A stretch of 14,161 nt of DNA from NCBI GenBank assembly GCA_964469765.1, contig CAYYAU010000008.1, forward strand, positions 1-14,161. The letters run 5' to 3'. The position numbers and the translations under genes are program-made. Under the pieces are notes generated by a model. The model had not been told where the DNA came from. It did no database searches and saw nothing but the letters and a program-made list of their open reading frames with translations. Position 1 is the stretch's first letter; each line of letters starts with the position of its first letter. Source of the stretch: CAYYAU01 sp964469765 [NCBI: uncultured Clostridia bacterium]. Lineage in GTDB: Bacteria > UBA6262 > WVXT01 > CAYYAU01. This document shows, piece by piece, positions 1 to 6,332 of the stretch.

Positions 1-2015
1 TATGGGTAGGTAGAATATGAAAAATTATAAGTGGCTTTATATACATTATACCCAGCAAAATCTTCTGCAGTTGACTCATTCCATTCTACAATCAATCTGT
101 TCTCATATCCTGAAGCATCTTTTACATCCTTTATTAAACCACTTTCAGGAGCTGTAAAATCGCCTGTTCTTGAATAAGTAGAAACTGAGGAAGAATACCA
201 ATATGCATTATCATACGCCCATACTTTATAATAATAGGTTGTTTTTTCTAAAAGACCTGTATCAGAAAATGATGTCCCTTCTCTACAGAAAATAATCCTT
301 CCAGAATCAACTGGATTAGCTTCTAAATAAGTTACACCTGGCTGTGGAGTAAATGAAGGAAATGTTATAGTGCTCTGAACAACCAATGTCCCTTTATAAT
401 CAGTATCAGTTGGATTTGTCCAAGAAAGAGTAATAATAGCTTCAGATGAAGAAGCCAACGCTGTAAGTGAAGTAACACCTCCAGGAACAGTTGTATCAAC
501 TAAGAAATAAGAACCACTATAACCACTTTCATTTTCTCCATCGGTTGCCTTTACTTCCCACTTCCACGTAGTATCTGTTAATGCATCACCACTCTCGACT
601 TTTTTACTACTTTCATTTGTCCCTTCAGGAACATCAGAATATGTAATTTTAGATGAACTACTAAAATCTACACTAGTAATCTCAACTATATAAGTAAGTG
701 TATCTCCATCTTCATCAACTGAATTTGTCCATTGTAAAACAGGCGTTGATGTAGTTACATAAACACCATTTATGGGTGTGATCACAATAGGTTCAGTAGG
801 GGGTGCATAATTCTTTTCAAACATAATTATTCTACAATTATCCGAATCTGATACAACAGCATACTTTTGTGCAAAACAGACCCTCTGAGGATTACTTAAG
901 GTATCCTGATCTGTTGACCCTCCTTTATTGGCATCCTTTGAGTCAAAATCATCCTGTCCTAAAACCCTATCAGCAGGAGCATTATCCGAGGAGGGAATAG
1001 AGTAATGTATCTTAACTCGGTTGTTTCCTGAATCAGCAATATATACCATATTATTATCAACAAATACTCCTGTTGGTGTATCTAAACCAGTTTGACTACA
1101 GGATGGAGAATGCGTCACCGGCTCAATAGTTTGACCTATTGCAATATCTGCCTCCGCACCAGAAGGAGACTGAGACGGAGAGAACTTATAATCAATATTA
1201 TTATAAATCAAAACCCTATGGTTTAAACTATCCGCCACAAATAAAGAGTAAGTATTAGAATAAACACTCTTTGGTGTATTCAATTGATCAGCGTAGTGAC
1301 CGCTTCCATTAGAGGTAAAATCACTCTGTCCAACAACCACATCTGCAGCAGTTCCATTTGTTGTGGGAATGGTTGTGTAAATAAGCACCCTGTTATTTCC
1401 AGTATCTGCAATAAAAAGCCATGGATGTGTGTCTACAAATACATCCCAGGGCTGGTTTAAAGTATAACTGGAAACAGATACTCCTTGATTTGCAGTATTC
1501 GTAGTAAAACTCACCTGACCAACTACAACATCAGCATTAGCATTGGGTTCAGTAGGAATTGGGTCATATATCAAAACCCTGTTATTACCTGTATCAGCAA
1601 TATAAAGTCTTCTTCCATCTGAAAAAACTCCTCTTGGGTGGTCTAAAGTGTTAGTTGAAACAGTAACACCTTGATTAGGTTGGTTAGAGGTAAAATCAGG
1701 TTGGCCAACAACAACATCTGCACCAGCACCATTAGAAAGAGGAAAGGAATTATAAATTAAAACACGATTATTTTCAGTATCTGCAATAAATAATCTTGTG
1801 GTACTTGTGCCGTAATATACACCTGTAGGAGAATACAGGGTATCATTATTAACATCTCCGCCTTGGTTAGGGCTTTTACTTTTAAAACTTCCTTGCCCTA
1901 AAACACCATGCCCTAAAACACCATTTTTATTTGCATTTTGTCCATTCACATAACAGAAACCTATTTCCTTAAAACTCAGTAACAATAATATTATTATAAT
2001 CCATTTAGTTTTCAT
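1..2015 (-). CDS. Secreted NHL-repeat beta-propeller protein with FN3-like domains (partial, C-terminus cut)
   Basis: The frame is open from an ATG at 2015 to the window edge, giving 671 residues with no stop, so the 3' end is missing. Residues 1-22 look like a signal peptide: KTK followed by a hydrophobic I/L run. Residues about 38-398 hold six related units. Each has a V-x-GQ segment (near 38, 101, 163, 226, 291, 351) and then a Y/FIAD-T/S-x-NNRVLIY strand (near 76, 138, 201, 259, 325, and a degenerate last one at about 386). This is the NHL signature, and six units suit a closed propeller. The unit length of about 62 residues exceeds the usual 40-45. Residues about 404-500, 500-618 and 622 onward read as Ig/FN3-like domains, for example the segment with SVDEDGDTLTY. 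Inferred role: extracellular or surface adhesion or binding; no catalytic motif is seen. No clear Shine-Dalgarno precedes the ATG. The gene follows the TPR/HEAT gene after 60 bp and may be co-transcribed with it. Confidence 0.88.
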   Translation of the reverse strand, partial: MKTKWIIIILLLLSFKEIGFCYVNGQNANKNGVLGHGVLGQGSFKSKSPNQGGDVNNDTLYSPTGVYYGTSTTRLFIADTENNRVLIYNSFPLSNGAGADVVVGQPDFTSNQPNQGVTVSTNTLDHPRGVFSDGRRLYIADTGNNRVLIYDPIPTEPNANADVVVGQVSFTTNTANQGVSVSSYTLNQPWDVFVDTHPWLFIADTGNNRVLIYTTIPTTNGTAADVVVGQSDFTSNGSGHYADQLNTPKSVYSNTYSLFVADSLNHRVLIYNNIDYKFSPSQSPSGAEADIAIGQTIEPVTHSPSCSQTGLDTPTGVFVDNNMVYIADSGNNRVKIHYSIPSSDNAPADRVLGQDDFDSKDANKGGSTDQDTLSNPQRVCFAQKYAVVSDSDNCRIIMFEKNYAPPTEPIVITPINGVYVTTSTPVLQWTNSVDEDGDTLTYIVEITSVDFSSSSKITYSDVPEGTNESSKKVESGDALTDTTWKWEVKATDGENESGYSGSYFLVDTTVPGGVTSLTALASSSEAIITLSWTNPTDTDYKGTLVVQSTITFPSFTPQPGVTYLEANPVDSGRIIFCREGTSFSDTGLLEKTTYYYKVWAYDNAYWYSSSVSTYSRTGDFTAPESGLIKDVKDASGYENRLIVEWNESTAEDFAGYNVYKATYNFSYSTYP
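1895..1924. repeat. Perfect 15-bp tandem duplication inside the NHL gene
   Basis: The unit gccctaaaacaccat occurs twice head to tail (1895-1909 and 1910-1924). It is in frame and duplicates five residues (GVLGH, then GVLGQ) at about residues 32-41, at the edge of the first NHL unit. It looks like a recent slippage event or a small linker expansion. Confidence 0.85.
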
Positions 2016-2075
2016 AATATATCTTAGTTATGGAGTTACTTAATAACCTAATAACTTATAGTCCCAACCAAAAAT

Positions 2076-3458
2076 TTATTCTTCTCCCATCTCCCCTTTT
2101 TCTTTTAGAATATCAACAATCTTCTGGTAAACTTGATAAGGTAACTGTGCTTTTTTATTTAAAGCAATATTTTTCAATGAAGTTAAGGTTCTTTCTCTTA
2201 CCATCTCATCATTATCATTTACCAACGCAAGTAAAAGGTCAACAGCTGCTTTTGAGCCTATTTCGCCTAATGCCCAGGAAGCACTCAATCTCATCCATTT
2301 ACTTTTTTCCTTTACCATATCAGAAAGTAGTGCCATTGCTCTTTCAGGGTTATATTTATAAAGCCCCTTTGCAGCGTTTGCTCTTGTTCTATTATCTTTA
2401 TCATTTAAAAATGGTTCTAATAGTTTCTCGCCTGTAAGTGGGTCATCAACTGTCTTCTCAATCACTTCAACAGCATTTGCTCTTGCTCTTAAATGTGGAT
2501 TTACATCCGTTATAACCTCTCTTGTGCCATCCTTTCTTGTCACCTCAACTTTTTTCACCTCCCCAGATAATGCATCCGCTTGAATCTTTATCATATCAAC
2601 AAGTTTCTCTATTTGAACAGAAAATCTCGTTTTTACTCTTTCTTCAAACTCCTCAACCTTTTTAAGGAATTTATCATTTTCTTGAGTTATATACTTAAAG
2701 GTATCATTAAGGTGTTGTTTAAGTTCCTTTGACCTCTTTCTACCATGCCTTTCAACAACCAGATATACAACATAAACTAAAACTAAAAGAGTGATAAAGA
2801 TACTTACTATAGACCAGAATAATATATTCATTCTGGTCCTTAGATTCTTTTCTTGTTTTTCTTGAATCTTAAGCTCTAACTCTCTCCTTTTTAATTCTTC
2901 CTTCTTTAACTTTGCAATCTCTTTTCTAAGTAAAGCCTCTTTTTCCTTCCTTTCCCTTTCAAGTTTTCTTTCTAAAAGAGACTGTGTCCTAATTTTTTCT
3001 TTCTGAATCCTCTGAAGTAATAGATTTTTTCTTCTTTTCTCTTCTTCTCTTTTCTTTTTTTCTTCAATTAATCTTTTTTCCTGCTTTTCTTTTAATGTTT
3101 TAAGTTCCTTTGCGGTGTTTACCTCCTTTACACATAATTTATACATCCAGAAAACCTCATCATTTTCTGGAGCAAGACTATATGCTGTTGTCAAATATGG
3201 CAATGCCTTTTCATAATCTTTTTTTTGATAATAAGCCGTTCCTAACCGCCTTGCAACTTCCAATAAAAGAGCCTTTATCTTTTTATTAGTAGGGTCTTCT
3301 TGAAACGCCTTTTCTAAATCCTTCAATGCAGAATGTAAATCGTCCTGTTTATACTTTGACAATCCGGCTTTGTAATAAACCTTTGCTTTGTGAACATCAG
3401 AATACACCAATGTAGATAAAAGAACAAAAAACATTAAAAGAATTATATTTTTCTTCAT
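2076..3458 (-). CDS. Envelope protein with TPR, coiled-coil, one transmembrane helix and HEAT-like repeats; unrecognised
   Basis: I do not recognise a named family. The chosen start (ATG at 3458) gives 460 residues. It has an AAAGGGG ribosome site 6 bases upstream and opens directly into a signal peptide (residues 1-20, MKKN plus a hydrophobic run ending VYS). An in-frame ATG 60 bases further up lacks these signs. Order of parts: two TPR-like helix pairs (about 22-56 and 68-101); a long, highly charged K/E/R-rich coiled coil (about 115-207); one strong transmembrane helix (about 212-235); a second helical/coiled stretch (about 240-295); and HEAT-like repeats at about 321-435, with the typical RxxAAxAL(G) pattern near 358-366 and 390-400. 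If the signal peptide is cleaved, the TPR and coiled coil face the periplasm and the HEAT part the cytoplasm. Both repeat types bind proteins, so a scaffold or assembly role across the inner membrane is inferred. Confidence 0.85.
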   Translation of the reverse strand: MKKNIILLMFFVLLSTLVYSDVHKAKVYYKAGLSKYKQDDLHSALKDLEKAFQEDPTNKKIKALLLEVARRLGTAYYQKKDYEKALPYLTTAYSLAPENDEVFWMYKLCVKEVNTAKELKTLKEKQEKRLIEEKKKREEEKRRKNLLLQRIQKEKIRTQSLLERKLERERKEKEALLRKEIAKLKKEELKRRELELKIQEKQEKNLRTRMNILFWSIVSIFITLLVLVYVVYLVVERHGRKRSKELKQHLNDTFKYITQENDKFLKKVEEFEERVKTRFSVQIEKLVDMIKIQADALSGEVKKVEVTRKDGTREVITDVNPHLRARANAVEVIEKTVDDPLTGEKLLEPFLNDKDNRTRANAAKGLYKYNPERAMALLSDMVKEKSKWMRLSASWALGEIGSKAAVDLLLALVNDNDEMVRERTLTSLKNIALNKKAQLPYQVYQKIVDILKEKGEMGEE

Positions 3459-3464
3459 AAAAAA

Positions 3465-3471
3465 CCCCTTT
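3465..3471 (-). promoter_or_regulatory. Ribosome binding site fixing the start of the TPR/HEAT gene
   Basis: The minus strand reads AAAGGGG, six bases before the ATG at 3458. It favours that ATG over the in-frame ATG at 3518, which would put 20 extra residues in front of a normal signal peptide. Confidence 0.75.
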
Positions 3472-3499
3472 CTTCGGGCTTCATAAACTCCAAATCCAA

Positions 3500-3529
3500 A
3501 TAATACCAATACTACCAATTAAATCACAA
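3500..3529 (-). promoter_or_regulatory. Possible sigma70-type promoter of the TPR/HEAT gene
   Basis: The minus strand shows TTGTGA (3529-3524), an 18-base spacer, and TATTAT (3505-3500). The -10 is a near match and the -35 only fair. The position, 42-71 bases upstream of the start, is reasonable, and the A-rich heptad tract lies just upstream of it. AT-rich DNA yields such matches by chance, so this is tentative. Confidence 0.3.
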
Positions 3530-3533
3530 GCCC

Positions 3534-3575
3534 TTTTGGATTTTGGATTTTTCATTTTGCATTTTGATTTTTGAT
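3534..3575. repeat. Six tandem 7-bp units (ttttgga / ttttgca / ttttgat type)
   Basis: Between prfB and the TPR/HEAT gene the plus strand reads ttttgga, ttttgga, tttttca, ttttgca, ttttgat, ttttgat: six uninterrupted heptads with a constant TTTT start. It is non-coding and lies directly upstream of the putative promoter. Its function is unknown. It could be a microsatellite-like tract, an A-tract upstream of a promoter, or one copy of a dispersed intergenic repeat. Confidence 0.75.
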
Positions 3576-3607
3576 TTCTGTTTTCTTTTTCTCTGTTTAC
3601 TCTTTTT

Positions 3608-4723
3608 TCACTTTACACTTTTAACTTCTCTTTTCTGTTTCTCTAAGTATCCTTCAATAAAAGGGTCTATATACCCATCCATCACTGCCTGAACATTTCC
3701 AATTTCAACATTGGTTCTGTGGTCTTTAACCAATGTATAAGGACAAAATATATATGAACGAATCTGATTTCCCCATGCAATATCACCTTTTTCATCATAC
3801 ATCCTTTCTTGTTGTTTTTGTTTCTTTTCCATTTCAAGTTCATAAAGTCTTGCTTTCAAAAGTTTTAAAGCAAAACTTTTATTCTTAAACTGGGACCTTT
3901 CATTCTGACACTGAACAACTATCCCTGTTGGAAGATGTGTAATCCTAACGGCTGAATCCGTTTTATTTACATGTTGACCACCATGGCCACTTGCTCTATA
4001 TGTATCAATTCTTAAATCCTTATTGTCAATAACAATCTTTATTTCTTCATCTAACTCAGGGATTACATCACAAGAGGCAAAACTTGTATGTCTTCTTTTA
4101 TTTGCATCAAAAGGAGATATTCTTACAAGACGATGAACTCCTCTTTCTGATTTAAGATACCCGTATGCATATTCACCCTCAACAACAAATGTAACACTTT
4201 TAATACCAGCCTCCTCACCTGCTAATATGTCAGTAATAGTAATTTTGTATCCTTTTTTATCTGCCCATTTCCTATACATCCTCAAAAGCATATCTACCCA
4301 ATCACACGCTTCAGTACCACCTGCACCAGCATGTAAACTTACAATTGCATTTTTAGAATCAAATTTATCAGAAAGCTTTGTCTTTACAGCAATCTCTTTT
4401 ACCATTGAAGATACTCTCTCTATTTCTTCCTTAATCTCCGAAACTAAAGAAGGGTCATTCTCTTCTCTTATAAGATGAAACAGGGTTTTTATATCCTCGT
4501 ACTGCTGCGTTAACTTTTTATTTAAATCTATCTCTTTCTTTAGTCTATTGATCTCCTGCATAATCTTCGGAGCCTCTGAGGAATTCTGCCAGAAATGCTT
4601 ATCCATTGTTTTACTTTCTAATATTTTTAACTGTTCTATTTTTTTATCTATATTAGATAAACTCTTTACTTTATCTAAATCCTTTTTTAATTTTTCTATC
4701 TCTACTTTAAGCTCTTCAAACAT
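3608..4723 (-). CDS. prfB: Peptide chain release factor 2
   Basis: RF2 recognises UGA and UAA stop codons on the ribosome and triggers peptidyl-tRNA hydrolysis. The 371-residue protein shows the codon-recognition tripeptide SPF (in RISPFDANKRRHTSF, about residue 202) and the catalytic GGQ (in SGHGGQHVNKTDSAV, about 248), which together identify RF2 rather than RF1. An N-terminal coiled-coil region precedes them. Most bacterial prfB genes carry an in-frame UGA and a +1 frameshift site near codon 25; here the frame is open from the ATG through that region, so autoregulation by frameshifting is absent. The gene's own stop is TGA, an RF2 codon. The ATG at 4723 has AGGAG six bases upstream, and the start overlaps the end of lnt by 22 bp, implying coupled expression. 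Confidence 0.97.
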   Translation of the reverse strand: MFEELKVEIEKLKKDLDKVKSLSNIDKKIEQLKILESKTMDKHFWQNSSEAPKIMQEINRLKKEIDLNKKLTQQYEDIKTLFHLIREENDPSLVSEIKEEIERVSSMVKEIAVKTKLSDKFDSKNAIVSLHAGAGGTEACDWVDMLLRMYRKWADKKGYKITITDILAGEEAGIKSVTFVVEGEYAYGYLKSERGVHRLVRISPFDANKRRHTSFASCDVIPELDEEIKIVIDNKDLRIDTYRASGHGGQHVNKTDSAVRITHLPTGIVVQCQNERSQFKNKSFALKLLKARLYELEMEKKQKQQERMYDEKGDIAWGNQIRSYIFCPYTLVKDHRTNVEIGNVQAVMDGYIDPFIEGYLEKQKREVKSVK

Positions 4724-6210
4724 CCCTTGCTCCTACATACTTTACCCACTTTTAACAGTAGTAATATTACTGAATATGCTATACATAAATACGAGAATAT
4801 ATCACCATACTTTGAATAAAAAGTGGGACCTATTCTTTTAATAATCTTCTCATCAACAACATCATCGGTAAATATAGAGGTTTGTTTTTTTATTCTTCCC
4901 CAAGGGTCAACAACAGCAGTAATCCCGGTATTGGCAACCCTTATTAAACTGATTCTATTTTCAATACTTCTAAATACACTTAACGAAAAATGTTGATAGG
5001 GAGCGGATGTTTTACCAAACCACGCATCGTTTGTTATATTGACAAGGTAATCAGCACCTCTTTTAACAAATCTTCTTACAAGATGCGCAAAGATTGCTTC
5101 AAAACATATAACAACAGCTATCTTTCCTTTAGGATGAGAAAAAAGAGTAAGTTGAGTCCCTTTAGAAATCTCACCAATTTCGTTGACAACATTTACAAAC
5201 CTTGAAAGAATTACCCTTAAAGGAATGGTTTCTCCAAAAAGAACAAGGTGTATCTTATCATAATGAGAAAGCAGATTACCTTTTGGAGATATAAAAAAGG
5301 CGCTATTATAGTAATTAAAATCCTTTTTATAATTTGAGCCGATTATCTGATAAATGTTGATTTGTTTACTTACCCTTTTAATAAAAGAAATTAAAGTCGG
5401 TTCAAATACAGAATACCCAGGAAGCACACTCTCAGGCCAAACTAAAAGGTCTTTATTATTCCATGAAGCCTTTTTTGTAAGGCTAAAAAGTTTATTTAAA
5501 ATAACATTTTTATACCTTATATTCCATTTGATATGCTGAGGAATATTTGGTTGAATTAATACCACATTTAACGCTGGGGCTACTTCTTTTCTTAATGAGA
5601 AGTATCCATATCCAACTGATGTAAAGATAAAAATACCTGTAAAAATATAAATATACTTATTTTTAGCCTTATTTATATACTCAAAAAGGGTGGTATTAAC
5701 TAACACAATTAAAAATGAAACTCCATATACACCTGTCACTGAGGCAATCTGTGTTAGAATAGGTAATTTATAAAATACAGACCCTAAGATAAACCACGGA
5801 AATCCTGAAAAGAGATGACTTCTAATAAACTCTAAACTTACCCATAAAGTTGCTGGAAAAAGAAAATAAAAAAATTTCTTTAAACAACTCTGCCAAAATA
5901 TCTTTAAAAAGATTGTATAAATAACCCAGTATAAAGACAAATAAAATGAAAGAGAAACTACCCCTAATATCGCAAAGACAAGATTTACTTCATTATTATA
6001 AAGGGTTGGAAATATCCAATATAGAAGAAGATTGTAACTTAAAAAAGAAAAAAGAAATGTAAATTTTAGACATTTTTTAAAAGATACATCCTTTAAAGCA
6101 ATAAAAAAGGGAATTAAAAAAAAGAATGATAAAAAAAATAAATTAATTTTTGGAAAAATCAGTATATAAAGAACAAAACACGTTAAAAACAAAAAAAGTT
6201 TTTCTTTCAC
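4702..6210 (-). CDS. lnt: Apolipoprotein N-acyltransferase
   Basis: Lnt transfers an acyl chain from phospholipid to the N-terminal diacylglyceryl-cysteine of lipoproteins in the inner membrane, the last maturation step before Lol sorting in didermic bacteria. The 502-residue product has several N-terminal hydrophobic helices (about 1-200), a carbon-nitrogen hydrolase (nitrilase-fold) domain (about 212-450) and a C-terminal membrane helix (about 472-488). The catalytic triad is readable: E260 in WPESVLPGY, K319 in YDKIHLV, C369 in VVICFEA. NDAWFGKT (392-400) is also typical. The start is GTG at 6210, with AAGGG eight bases upstream; a nearby ATG at the end of AAGGATG is out of frame. The 3' end runs 22 bp into prfB. 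It lies 122 bp downstream of secA, so the two may share transcription. Confidence 0.96.
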   Translation of the reverse strand: MKEKLFLFLTCFVLYILIFPKINLFFLSFFFLIPFFIALKDVSFKKCLKFTFLFSFLSYNLLLYWIFPTLYNNEVNLVFAILGVVSLSFYLSLYWVIYTIFLKIFWQSCLKKFFYFLFPATLWVSLEFIRSHLFSGFPWFILGSVFYKLPILTQIASVTGVYGVSFLIVLVNTTLFEYINKAKNKYIYIFTGIFIFTSVGYGYFSLRKEVAPALNVVLIQPNIPQHIKWNIRYKNVILNKLFSLTKKASWNNKDLLVWPESVLPGYSVFEPTLISFIKRVSKQINIYQIIGSNYKKDFNYYNSAFFISPKGNLLSHYDKIHLVLFGETIPLRVILSRFVNVVNEIGEISKGTQLTLFSHPKGKIAVVICFEAIFAHLVRRFVKRGADYLVNITNDAWFGKTSAPYQHFSLSVFRSIENRISLIRVANTGITAVVDPWGRIKKQTSIFTDDVVDEKIIKRIGPTFYSKYGDIFSYLCIAYSVILLLLKVGKVCRSKGCLKSLK

Positions 6211-6282
6211 ATCTTATGCCCTTCATCCTTCTTTTATACTAACTCTTCTATCACATTCTTTTTAAATTTCGTTCTTTGTAGT

Positions 6283-6300
6283 TGCCTCGGTTATGAGGCA
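6283..6300. repeat. Perfect 6-bp stem-loop in the secA-lnt spacer
   Basis: The plus strand reads TGCCTC, GGTTAT, GAGGCA, a perfect 6-bp stem with a 6-base loop that is unusually GC-rich for this region. It begins 32 bases after the secA stop codon. No T-run follows on the minus strand, so it is not a classic intrinsic terminator. It could be an RNA 3'-end stabiliser, a weak attenuator, or a protein-binding palindrome. Confidence 0.5.
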
Positions 6301-6332
6301 GTTTAGTTCAATAACTTTCTGCTTTCTGGCTG

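Noticed and set aside
800-1900. Regular DNA repeats that could suggest a CRISPR array or satellite
   Set aside because: They are coding NHL repeats of about 185 bp with codon-level divergence and an uninterrupted frame.
1950-2015. Possible lipobox at cysteine 21 of the NHL protein
   Set aside because: The residues before it (I-G-F) do not fit: a large aromatic stands at the -1 position where G, A or S is expected.
2030-2437. Plus-strand open frame opposite the TPR/HEAT gene, and similar plus-strand frames at 4227-4478, 4548-4841, 4990-5205, 5354-5539, 6348-6584, 7139-7345, 8175-8360, 12439-12678 and 13559-13768
   Set aside because: Each lies antisense inside a well-supported gene, has low-complexity L/F/S-rich composition, no family motif and no convincing ribosome site.
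3459-3477. CCC-loop-GGG followed by six T's before the TPR/HEAT gene, resembling a terminator
   Set aside because: The stem is only 3 bp, and the G-run is better explained as the ribosome binding site.
3459-3518. Twenty-residue N-terminal extension of the TPR/HEAT protein
   Set aside because: The internal ATG at 3458 has a strong ribosome site and opens directly into a signal peptide; the extension would bury it.
6211-6245. TATAAA -10-like box upstream of lnt
   Set aside because: No acceptable -35 lies 16-18 bases upstream, and AT-rich spacers give such hexamers by chance.
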